DNA of 64,000 nt, from NCBI RefSeq assembly GCF_022059845.1, contig NZ_CP091851.1, positions 1,116,001 through 1,180,000 of the forward strand, read 5' to 3'. The notes beneath the pieces were generated by a model. That model was not told where the DNA came from. It saw only the letters and a list, made by a program, of their open reading frames with translations, and did not search any database. This document shows, one piece after another, positions 1-8,033 of this stretch. Position 1 is the first letter of the stretch. Each line of letters begins with the position of its first letter. The stretch is from Terrirubrum flagellatum. GTDB lineage: Bacteria; Pseudomonadota; Alphaproteobacteria; Rhizobiales; Beijerinckiaceae. The position numbers were made by a program, and so were the translations under genes.

Positions 1-3000
1 GGGAGCGGGATGGAGCGCTCTGGCACGCAATTGCTTCGGGCGGGAACTGGATTGACGCATCGAAGATCGCCGGCACCGAGAACGGGCAGAGCTTCAAGGT
101 CGCGGCGTCAAGTGATCTGATCGATGGAACGCAATCCGGGCTGATCGTGACTTGGAGTCTCAGCGACGGTTCGGACAATGGTTCTGACATCTATTATCTG
201 ATCGGCCGCATGGTCGCGAGTGATATGCAGTGGTCGCAAGCGGTAAAACTTAACAGCAGCCCCGTCCATGACGACGCGCCATCGGTCGCGGTGGCGAGCA
301 ACGGACAGGTGATGCTTGTTTATCGCAGCACGGATCACGCAATCGCTGACGATACCGATCTCTATTTTCAGAGTGTCGACGTTCATGCGAGTGATCTGAC
401 GTTCAGTGCGGCGGTTGCTGAACAGGCGTCGGATATGTCCGCCGGCATGGGCCAATTGATGGCCGGGCTTCAGGACTATCTGAACAGCCTTGATCTCTCG
501 CCATCGGCGATCGCCGCCTCGGTGGAGTTTGAATATGAAATTCCGGAGACGGGCAATAAGTGGATCGATAGTCTTGCGGAGTACAAAGGAAAGATCAAAG
601 GCAAGATCGAGATTGAGCGAGATGGCGACGAGGTCACCGCGACGGGCAAAGGCACGCTTGAGATCACGATTCCCGGGGCCAAGGCCGGGACGAGAACGAA
701 GTGGACAGATGACGTCACGTTTTCGGCGGCATGGGAAAGTTCAAAGGGGTGCGATCCCAAATGGGAGCTGAAAGAGGCGAAGCTTTCCGGTGGCATCACG
801 GCCGATCCGACATTCTTCTGGTCGGTGCAGCAACTCATCTATGCCGTGCCGATCGATCCGATCGACAAAGTCTTTCTGCTGCTCGCTACCGAAGCCTTGG
901 ACAAGTCGGGCACGCTCAAGGGAGAATTATCGCTTGGCGGTCACTATAACATCAAAGGCGAGGTGACCTGGACGTCCGAGACGCCGGCCGAGGCCGAAAA
1001 CAAGAAGCCCGAAGGTGGCGTGCTGACGCTGACGATCGGCATCAAAGGTGAGGGCAAACTCGAGTCGGAGAGAACGGATTCAGAGGCGAAAGCGAGCCTG
1101 ACGCTCGACGCAAGCGCGACGCTGATGCCCGAATTCAAATTCAACGGCGTCACCGCGAAGCTGGAGTTTATCGGCAAGTTCAAGGGCGTCGAAGGAAAAT
1201 ATGTGATTCCGCTTGGAACGCTGGGAGGATCCTCGGTCGATATGCTCGATGAGGATGCGATTGGCTTCTATCTCACCAATGATCCCGATTTCGATCAGGG
1301 GTCGACGAACGACTATTCGACCGGAAATGCGCGCGCGCTTGAAGACGTCTCCGCGAATGTGGTCAATACGAGCGGCGCCGCGCTGTTCACGGCGCCTGAC
1401 GGCGTCATTTACGCGACATGGGTCGAAGCGGCAGATCCAACGTCGAACGCCGATGAGACGAATGCTGTCTATGTCGCGACCTATGCCGGCGGCGTATGGT
1501 CCGCGCCAACAAAGATCGCCGGCAGCGAAGGAAGCAACGAGAAGCCGGCGATCGCGTTTGACGCCGCCGGCCACGCCATTCTCATCTGGTCGCACTCCGC
1601 CGCTCCCAATTTGCCTGACGAAGGTCCGGGGCCGGCTTCGCAGGCGTTTCTTGATGCATTCGCGGCCTATGTCGAAAGCTCGGAGATCGTCTATTCGCGG
1701 CTTGACGGCGGCTCCTGGAGCGCGCCGCAGCTTCTCGCGGTCACGTCCGGAGCAGACACGTCGCCTGCTTTTGCGCTCGTCGGTGGCGCGCTGTTCGCGA
1801 CCTGGTCAACGACGGGCGCGGACGGCCGTCAACATATAGTGGCGTCCTCGTGGAATGGCGCGTCGTGGACCTCGCCGGTTGATGTTGGCGGCGGCGAACT
1901 TGCGGGTGACCCGACGATCGGCGCCGTTGGCGGCCTCCCTGTCATTATGTGGGACGAGCAGATCAATATCGCAGGCGTCGTCAACCATTCCGCGATCCGG
2001 ATGAGCGTCTTCGATGGCGTGTCGTGGAGCGCTCCAGTTGTTTTCTCACCGACCTTGCTTGCTAGTCTGACAGGCGGCGAACCGGCTTTGGCGACGGCGC
2101 AAGCTGCTTCCTCAGGCACGATCGAATCCTCCGGCATAGAGGAGAAGGTCGGCGATCCCGACAAGCAGGAGCCCTGCGACAACAAGGACAAGTATCGCCC
2201 GACGCCGCGGCGCGCGCGCGATCCGAACGATATCATCGGGCCGGCCGGTTTCGGCGACGAGAACTGGATCGCGGCTGACGGAACGATGCAGTACCGCATC
2301 GATTTCGAGAATGCGGTGGACGCGACGGCGCCAGCGCAGACGATCGTCATCACGCAGCAGCTCGACTCCGATCTCGACTTCCGCACCTTCCGCGTCGACG
2401 ATTTCGGCTGGAGCGGTGCGACTTACCAGCTCGACGGCGACCAAGCCTTCTATAGCGGACGCATCGATCTCACATCGACGACGGGATTCTTCGTTGACGT
2501 CACCGCGTCGGTGGATGTGAGGACGGGCGTCGTCACCTGGACGCTCACGACGGTCGATCCCGCGACGGGTCGCGCTCCGGCGGATTCGACCGTCGGCTTC
2601 CTGCCGCCTGATGATGGCGACGGGATCGGCCAAGGCTTCGTCACCTACACCATCAAGGCGAAGAATTCAGTAGTCACCGGCGATCTGATCGACGCGTCCG
2701 CACGCATCATCTTCGACCAGAATGGCCCCATCGACACGGTGCCGATCTTCAATACGCTCGACGCAGTCGCGCCGACGAGCGCGGTCGAGGCGCTGCCGGC
2801 GACAAGCGAAGACACGGACTTCCTCGTGAGCTGGGCCGGCCTCGATGACGGCGCAGGCGTCGCGACCTACACTATCTTCGTCTCGGACAATGGCGCGAAA
2901 TTCACGAGCTGGCTGGAGGACACATCTTTCACCTCTGCGATGTTTGCGGGCCAGGCTGGCCATACCTACGCGTTCTATTCGGTCGCGAAAGATTACGCCA

Positions 3001-4070
3001 GAAATGTTGAAAACGAGCCGGCGTCGCCGGACGCGACGATCACGATCGCCGGCGCGGCGGGCGTCATCTCCGGAAGCGTGTTCGACGATCTCGATGGCGA
3101 CGGGTCGTTGAGCTTTGGCGAGCAAGGCGCCAGCGGCTGGACCGTGTTCATCGACGCTGATGGCGACGGCGTTCTCGATGGCGGAGAGATTTCGACCGTC
3201 ACTGCGAGCGACGGCTCCTATTCCTTCTCGGATGTGGCGCCGGGGGCGTATGATGTCGCCGTTGTCACGCCGAGCGGATGGATCGCGACGGGCGCCGGCG
3301 ACTCACAGAGCGTTGTGGCGACGGCCGGCGCGACGACATCGGTGTCGTTCAGCGTGTTCAAACTGGCTTTGATCACGGGCGTCGTCTTTAATGATGTTGA
3401 TGCGGACGGCGTTCGGGATGTTGGCGATGCGGGGGTTGGGGGCCGGGTTGTTTATCTTGATGCGGATGATGACGGGTCGCTGGGCGCCTCCGAGGTTTCA
3501 ACGATCACGGGTTCTGACGGCTTTTACAGCTTCGGTGGTTTGATTGCGGGTTCATATGTCGTTCGCGAGGTTGTGGCGGATCACTGGGCCGAGAGTTCGC
3601 CGGCTGGCGGGAGCTATGTTGTTGGCGCGACGAGCGGGCTGATTGCGTCGGGGCGGAATTTCGGGACGTTCGAGTTGTCGGATGTCGCGGGCGTCGCGTT
3701 CGAGGATGTGGATGGCGACGGCGTCCGGGACGCGGGCGAGGGGGCGCTTGCGGGCTTCACCGTGTTCCTCGATGCGGATGGCGACGGCGTCCGCGATGCG
3801 GGCGAGCGTTTTGCGGTCACGGGGTTTGACGGGCGCTATGTGATCGCTGATGTCAGGCCCGGCGATTATGTCGCGAGCCTTGAACTTCCCCAGGGCTGGG
3901 TGCTGACCGCGCCTTCGGGGTCTTCGTCATCTTCCTCTTCTTCGGCGTTGTCGCTCTCTTCATCTGCGTTGACGACGTCGGGCTCGACGGCGGTTCTGTC
4001 CTCGCCGGATCTCGGCGCGTCGGGTCTTGTGACGTCGGGCGCAAGCGATTCCGCCCGGCGAGCGCGCTGA
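1..4070 (+). CDS. Large multidomain surface/secreted protein with SdrD-like B repeats, 5' partial
   Basis: The frame is open from base 3 with no stop, so the gene begins left of the window; the GTG at 147 is only an internal codon. The first about 660 residues contain recurring W-S-A-P...A-x-DAAGHAI-like strands, as in beta-propeller/BNR proteins. About nt 2210-2750 encode a DUF11-like domain beginning near DPNDIIGPAGFG, then a fibronectin-like stretch. Three SdrD-type B repeats with calcium-binding DxDxDG loops follow, starting near nt 3064, 3373 and 3679, and then a serine-rich linker (nt 3915-3975). The frame stops at 4070. The next frame carries on a natural sequence (ASALTGLSAYRADP) into a subtilase domain, so the stop looks like a frameshift in one longer gene. 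A role in adhesion or an extracellular matrix is inferred. Confidence 0.7.
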   Translation, partial: ERDGALWHAIASGGNWIDASKIAGTENGQSFKVAASSDLIDGTQSGLIVTWSLSDGSDNGSDIYYLIGRMVASDMQWSQAVKLNSSPVHDDAPSVAVASNGQVMLVYRSTDHAIADDTDLYFQSVDVHASDLTFSAAVAEQASDMSAGMGQLMAGLQDYLNSLDLSPSAIAASVEFEYEIPETGNKWIDSLAEYKGKIKGKIEIERDGDEVTATGKGTLEITIPGAKAGTRTKWTDDVTFSAAWESSKGCDPKWELKEAKLSGGITADPTFFWSVQQLIYAVPIDPIDKVFLLLATEALDKSGTLKGELSLGGHYNIKGEVTWTSETPAEAENKKPEGGVLTLTIGIKGEGKLESERTDSEAKASLTLDASATLMPEFKFNGVTAKLEFIGKFKGVEGKYVIPLGTLGGSSVDMLDEDAIGFYLTNDPDFDQGSTNDYSTGNARALEDVSANVVNTSGAALFTAPDGVIYATWVEAADPTSNADETNAVYVATYAGGVWSAPTKIAGSEGSNEKPAIAFDAAGHAILIWSHSAAPNLPDEGPGPASQAFLDAFAAYVESSEIVYSRLDGGSWSAPQLLAVTSGADTSPAFALVGGALFATWSTTGADGRQHIVASSWNGASWTSPVDVGGGELAGDPTIGAVGGLPVIMWDEQINIAGVVNHSAIRMSVFDGVSWSAPVVFSPTLLASLTGGEPALATAQAASSGTIESSGIEEKVGDPDKQEPCDNKDKYRPTPRRARDPNDIIGPAGFGDENWIAADGTMQYRIDFENAVDATAPAQTIVITQQLDSDLDFRTFRVDDFGWSGATYQLDGDQAFYSGRIDLTSTTGFFVDVTASVDVRTGVVTWTLTTVDPATGRAPADSTVGFLPPDDGDGIGQGFVTYTIKAKNSVVTGDLIDASARIIFDQNGPIDTVPIFNTLDAVAPTSAVEALPATSEDTDFLVSWAGLDDGAGVATYTIFVSDNGAKFTSWLEDTSFTSAMFAGQAGHTYAFYSVAKDYARNVENEPASPDATITIAGAAGVISGSVFDDLDGDGSLSFGEQGASGWTVFIDADGDGVLDGGEISTVTASDGSYSFSDVAPGAYDVAVVTPSGWIATGAGDSQSVVATAGATTSVSFSVFKLALITGVVFNDVDADGVRDVGDAGVGGRVVYLDADDDGSLGASEVSTITGSDGFYSFGGLIAGSYVVREVVADHWAESSPAGGSYVVGATSGLIASGRNFGTFELSDVAGVAFEDVDGDGVRDAGEGALAGFTVFLDADGDGVRDAGERFAVTGFDGRYVIADVRPGDYVASLELPQGWVLTAPSGSSSSSSSSALSLSSSALTTSGSTAVLSSPDLGASGLVTSGASDSARRAR

Positions 4071-4075
4071 CGGGA

Positions 4076-5452
4076 TTGAGCGCCTATCGCGCCGATCCCC
4101 GGTTTGCGGGCTTTGATGGATCGGGCACGACGGTTGCGGTGATCGACACCGGCATCGACGTGAACTCGTCCTTCTTCGGGCCCGATCGCAATGGCGACGG
4201 CGTGTCCGATCGCATCGTCTATCAGTACGACTTCGCCGATCACGATGGCGACGCGTCGGACCGCTCGGGCCATGGCTCGAACGTGTCGAGCATCATCGCG
4301 GGATCGGATGCCACCTATGGCGGCGTCGCGCCGGGCGCTGATATCGTGGCGCTGAAGGTGTTCTCGGACAATGGCGCAGGCTACTTCGCCTATGTCGAGC
4401 AGGCGCTGCAATGGGTGGTGGCCAACGCCGCGGCCTATCACATCAGCGTGGTGAACCTGTCGCTCGGCGACGGGGCGGACTGGACAACGGCGTCGTCGCG
4501 CTATGGCCTCGGCGACGAGTTCGCGGCGCTGGCGAGCGAAGGCGTGATCGTGGTCGCGGCGGCGGGGAACGGGTTCTATTCCTTCGGCTCGCAACCGGGC
4601 GTGAGCTACCCTGCGTCTGATCCGAACGTGCTGGCGGTCGGGGCGGTCTGGAGCGGAGACTATGGCGGTCCCTGGCGGTTCGCGAATGGCGCGACCGATG
4701 CGACGACGGGCGCTGACCGGATCGCGAGCTTCTCGCAGCGCGGCGATCAGGTCGATGTGTTCGCGCCCGGCGCGCGACTGACCGGCGCCAACGCGACGGG
4801 CGGGCTGTCGACGATGCAGGGCACGAGCCAGGCGTCGGCCTACTTCGCCGGCGTGGCGGCTCTGGCGCAGGAGCTGGCGGAGAGCCATCTCGGGCGTCTG
4901 CTAACGCCGCAGGAGTTCGTCGGTCTGGTGAAGACGACGAGCGACCGGATCGTCGATGGCGATGATGAGAACGACAATGTCGCGAACTCGGGCGCAAGCT
5001 ACGGCCGGGTGAATGTGGAGCGTCTGGCGACGGCGATCATGGCGCTGACGCCGGCGGCGGGGGGCGGCTCGGGCTCAGGAACAAACCCGGGAGCGGGAAC
5101 GCCCTCGACGCCGACGCGGTCCCTGTCGGGCCATGCGCTGACCATCGGAACCGGCGATCACGTGACCGGGATCGACTTCGGCGCCTTCAGACTCGGAACG
5201 ATTGCGGGCTCGACGATCTCGGACGCAGACAAGGACGGGGTGAGGGACGCCGGCGAGATGGGCGTCTCCGGTCGCACCGTGTTCCTCGACGCGGATGGGG
5301 ACAATGTGTTCGACGCTGGCGAGCGCTCGACGATAACGGCTGCGGACGGCTCGTTCTCCTTCGCCGATATCGGTCCCGGACTTATCATGTCAGGGAGGTG
5401 CTGCCGTCAGGCTCTGTCGAGACCGGACGCTCCGGCTCCGACATCGCGATGA
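4076..5452 (+). CDS. Subtilase (peptidase S8) domain segment of the broken giant protein
   Basis: This is a serine protease of the subtilisin family. From the TTG at 4076 the triad is Asp24 (VIDTGID), His66 (SGHGSNV) and Ser251 (GTSQASA), all intact. A further SdrD-like B repeat follows from nt about 5185. The upstream in-frame sequence reads FRPASALTGLSAYR, so the TTG is unlikely to be a real start; the segment joins the preceding frame by a 1-nt shift near 4045-4060. At 5380-5385 the sequence leaves the family pattern (ADIGPGLIMSGRCC). One base further on, another frame restores YHVREVLPSGSVETG, so a second 1-nt loss is likely and the annotated C-terminus is an artefact. Secretion is inferred. 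Confidence 0.7.
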   Translation: MSAYRADPRFAGFDGSGTTVAVIDTGIDVNSSFFGPDRNGDGVSDRIVYQYDFADHDGDASDRSGHGSNVSSIIAGSDATYGGVAPGADIVALKVFSDNGAGYFAYVEQALQWVVANAAAYHISVVNLSLGDGADWTTASSRYGLGDEFAALASEGVIVVAAAGNGFYSFGSQPGVSYPASDPNVLAVGAVWSGDYGGPWRFANGATDATTGADRIASFSQRGDQVDVFAPGARLTGANATGGLSTMQGTSQASAYFAGVAALAQELAESHLGRLLTPQEFVGLVKTTSDRIVDGDDENDNVANSGASYGRVNVERLATAIMALTPAAGGGSGSGTNPGAGTPSTPTRSLSGHALTIGTGDHVTGIDFGAFRLGTIAGSTISDADKDGVRDAGEMGVSGRTVFLDADGDNVFDAGERSTITAADGSFSFADIGPGLIMSGRCCRQALSRPDAPAPTSR

Positions 5453-5484
5453 CGAGCGGATTGGCCGCGCAGGTTCAGTTCCTG

Positions 5485-6073
5485 ACGGCGCGGCGAACCT
5501 CGCGCCGTCAGCGGGCAATGACGTCTATCAGCTGGCGCAAGGCGGTGTGTTGACGGTTGCTGCGGCGAACGGCCTGTTCAGCAACGATCATGACGACAAT
5601 CCCTTGAAGATCGCGTCCTTCACGACGCCGTCGCATGGAACGCTGGCGCTTTCTGCGGACGGCTCGTTCATCTACCGGCCGGACGCGGCGTTCTCAGGGA
5701 CGGACAGCTTCGCCTATACGCTGAATGACGGGCAGTTCTCGTCGACGGCGACCGTGACGCTGACGGTGACGGCCGGCGGCCGCACCACCACGGTGACGAC
5801 AACAGAGCATTACAATGCAAGCTGGGCGAAGACCTCGACGATAAAATCGACGGCGATCACCCATGCCGGCGCCGATCCCAACAAGCTGGTGACCGAGCAT
5901 TACAGCGGCGCCGGCGCCTTCACCGGCGCAGAAGTGTCGTTCCTGCAGAACGGCAAGCAGGTCGAGGAGCATTACGATGCGGCCTGGCGCTTCATCAGCG
6001 CCAATGTGACCTTCCCGCAGAACAGCAAGACGGTCGAAGAGCACTATGACGGAAGCTGGCGCTTCACGGGCCA
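5485..6073 (+). pseudogene. Cadherin-like domain and first repeats of the broken giant protein
   Basis: This frame reads GAANLAPSAGNDVYQLAQGG and on through GLFSNDHDDNPLKIASF to DSFAYTLNDG, the usual pattern of cadherin-like/VCBS-type Ig domains (roughly nt 5490-5785). EHY-x5-F-x-G-A-x-V-x-F-x-Q-N-G-K-Q-V repeats follow. The domain starts before any credible start codon (the first formal one is at 5547), so the segment is the continuation of the subtilase-bearing gene after another 1-nt shift near 5480. At about 6070 the frame is lost (FTGQRVVRSERQ), and the neighbouring frame continues the repeats. It is a fragment of one gene, not an independent protein. Confidence 0.65.
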
Positions 6074-6300
6074 ACGTGTCGTTCGTTCAGAACGGCAAGC
6101 AGGTGATCGAGCGTTACAATGCGAGCTGGGCGTTCACGGGCTCGGATGTGAGCTTCGTGCAGAACGGCAAGCAGGTCATCGAGCATTACAATGCGAGCCG
6201 GCAGTTCACCGGCGCGGATGTGATGTTCGCGCAGAACGGCAAGCAGGTGGTGGAGCATTACAGCGCGAGCTGGGCGTTCCAATCGGCCGACGTGTCTGTC
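5805..6300 (+). repeat. 72-bp tandem protein-coding repeats (24 residues)
   Basis: The word GAGCAT/GAGCAC/GAGCGT (encoding EH or ER) recurs at 5805, 5895, 5967, 6039, 6109, 6181 and 6253. The spacings are 90, 72, 72, 70, 72 and 72 nt. Each unit encodes a 24-residue repeat with consensus HYNASWxFTGADVxFxQNGKQVxE. The single 70-nt unit coincides with the change of reading frame near 6070, so two bases are missing there. The repeats are probably beta-strand modules of the surface protein. Confidence 0.85.
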
Positions 6301-7335
6301 GCAACGAGCCAGACGAGCGGCGCGCCGTCGGCGGCGGGCAGCCTGATGGCGCTCGGGCTGGAGCTCGAACAAGACGATCTTGCGGCGGACCCTGCCCCTG
6401 CGACCGGGACGCTGGCGTCTGCGGCGACGATCGCTTCCGGGCTCATCTCACCGGCCGTTGTGATGGCGGGAGCCTCAGCTGCTGCGGCGACAGCGATCGA
6501 TCAGCCTGTGACGCTGGAGCTTGGGCCGGTGGCCTCGCTTGCGGCGTCATCGCGGCTTGGCGCTTCGCTCAGCCTGCTGGGGGATGGAACGGTCCTCTAT
6601 GATCCCACGGCTTCGGCGCGGCTTGCGCTGCTGGGCGTGGGCGAGACGGCGAGCGACAGCTTCGCCTATCGGACGGTTGGCGAGATTCCCTCGTTGTCGA
6701 CGGCGACGGTGCTGGCGCTGGGCGGCGGGTTCGGTCCGGCGCGGCGGGGCCTGCGGGACGGCGAGACGTCTCCTGAGCAGGCGCCAACAGGTGAGGCCGG
6801 CCTGTCGGCCTCAGGACCGGCGGAAGCCGGCGCCGCGTTGCGGGCGGAATGGGCGCTTGACGGATCGGGCCGCCTGTCGCGGCCGCTGAGCCTGCCGGGA
6901 TCGGCGCTCAAGCCGGCGGCGAAGGTCGAGGCGTTCAAGACGGAGGCCCCGTTCGGACGTCTCTCCGAGGCCGGGGCGGCGACCTCACCGCGTGATGCGC
7001 TGGCGACCTCACTGCGTGATGCGCTGGCGAAGGAAGAGACTGCTGAGATAGACGCGTGGGCGCGGCTGCGACGCCTCGCCGACCGCGTGGATCAGGCGGA
7101 CGCGATCAATCCCGAGACGGCGCAGTCGGCCCTGTCGCCAAGGATAGATCTCGCTGCGCCCTTCACCGACTTCCGCTTTACATCGCGAGACGTCGCCAGC
7201 GCATTGCGAGATGGCGCCGGCGCATCGCTCGAGGAGGAGGCGACGGACTGGCGGGCCGAGCTTCTGGCGCGGCTTGATCCCGGCGAGCTCTCCGCCGCCA
7301 ACCGGGCGCTGCGCATCGCTGCGCCGGCCCCGTGA
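6046..7335 (+). CDS. C-terminal segment of the broken giant repeat protein
   Basis: From about nt 6074 this frame continues the HYNASWAFTGxDVxFxQNGKQV repeats of the preceding segment. An Ala-rich region and a second domain ending in SDSFAYRTVGEIP (nt about 6530-6690) follow. The rest is a charged, low-complexity tail that stops at 7335. The tail has no recognisable domain and no clear RTX nonapeptides. The ATG at 6046 lies in the wrong context (out of frame with the repeats upstream), so it is not a real start. A DUF3467 gene starts 36 bases downstream. The function is unknown; it is probably the C-terminal part of a secreted or surface-bound protein. Confidence 0.6.
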   Translation: MTEAGASRANVSFVQNGKQVIERYNASWAFTGSDVSFVQNGKQVIEHYNASRQFTGADVMFAQNGKQVVEHYSASWAFQSADVSVATSQTSGAPSAAGSLMALGLELEQDDLAADPAPATGTLASAATIASGLISPAVVMAGASAAAATAIDQPVTLELGPVASLAASSRLGASLSLLGDGTVLYDPTASARLALLGVGETASDSFAYRTVGEIPSLSTATVLALGGGFGPARRGLRDGETSPEQAPTGEAGLSASGPAEAGAALRAEWALDGSGRLSRPLSLPGSALKPAAKVEAFKTEAPFGRLSEAGAATSPRDALATSLRDALAKEETAEIDAWARLRRLADRVDQADAINPETAQSALSPRIDLAAPFTDFRFTSRDVASALRDGAGASLEEEATDWRAELLARLDPGELSAANRALRIAAPAP

Positions 7336-7371
7336 AGCGATCTTGATCCCGATTGGTTCTGAGGAGTTGTG

Positions 7372-7869
7372 ATGAGCGATCTCTCCACCCCCGACATGAG
7401 GCCCGATGAAGCGGCCCAACTCGCCAATGGCGCCAAATCGGCGCAACCGATCCATGAGTTGAAGCCTTCGCTGCCGAAGGTGGACGCCTTCAAGTCGGAC
7501 GCGCTGAAGGCGCTGGCGGATTCGGTCAAGCCGACCGCGTCCTCGCCGGCGAAGCCGTCGCGCGCCGAGGCGTCGAAGCCTGCCGACGCGCTGAGGCCTT
7601 CAGCGCCTCAGGAAGGGCAGGGCAAGAAGCTGCGCATCGACGCGTCGGAGCTGACCAGCTCCTACTGCAATGTCTGCAACGCCTCCTCGACGCGCGAGGA
7701 GGTGGTGCTGAACTTCGGCGTCAATCACGACTGGGACCGGGGCGCGGCCGGAGCCGACGTGAAGATGCTTCATCGCATCATCCTGTCGCCGTTCGCGGCG
7801 AAACGGGTGTCGCAGCTCCTCGCCTCGCTGCTCAGGGAGTATGAGGCGCGGCATGGCGAACTGAAGTGA
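7372..7869 (+). CDS. DUF3467 domain protein
   Basis: This 165-residue protein has two parts. The N-terminal half (about residues 1-90) is rich in Lys/Ala/Pro/Ser and probably disordered. The C-terminal part (about residues 95-165) matches the DUF3467 pattern: SSYCNVCNASSTREEVVLNFG, then a HRIILSPFAAKRVSQLL helix. The start is taken as ATG 7372, preceded by GAGGAG at 7361-7366; a GTG at 7369 is possible. DUF3467 proteins are small and mostly uncharacterised. Here the gene sits between a giant surface protein and a HlyD-like adaptor, so a role in that export locus is inferred. Confidence 0.7.
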   Translation: MSDLSTPDMRPDEAAQLANGAKSAQPIHELKPSLPKVDAFKSDALKALADSVKPTASSPAKPSRAEASKPADALRPSAPQEGQGKKLRIDASELTSSYCNVCNASSTREEVVLNFGVNHDWDRGAAGADVKMLHRIILSPFAAKRVSQLLASLLREYEARHGELK

Positions 7870-8033
7870 GCGATATGAGCGGGCTGGCCTCAAAACTTCA
7901 CCCGGCGCTTGAGCGAGCCCGCGGTTGAACAGCCACGTCAATCCGACCGGCTTCAATCCCGGGCGCGGGCTCGCGGGCGCGGGCTCGGAGCGGCGCGAGG
8001 GATCGTTGGCGACGGGCGACGTCTGGAGCGCGT

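Noticed and set aside
4443-4997. Minus-strand gene opposite the subtilase segment
   Set aside because: It is an Arg/Ser/Pro-rich mirror of the subtilase coding strand.
5805-6300. CRISPR array
   Set aside because: The 72-bp units repeat without unique spacers and encode a regular 24-residue protein repeat.
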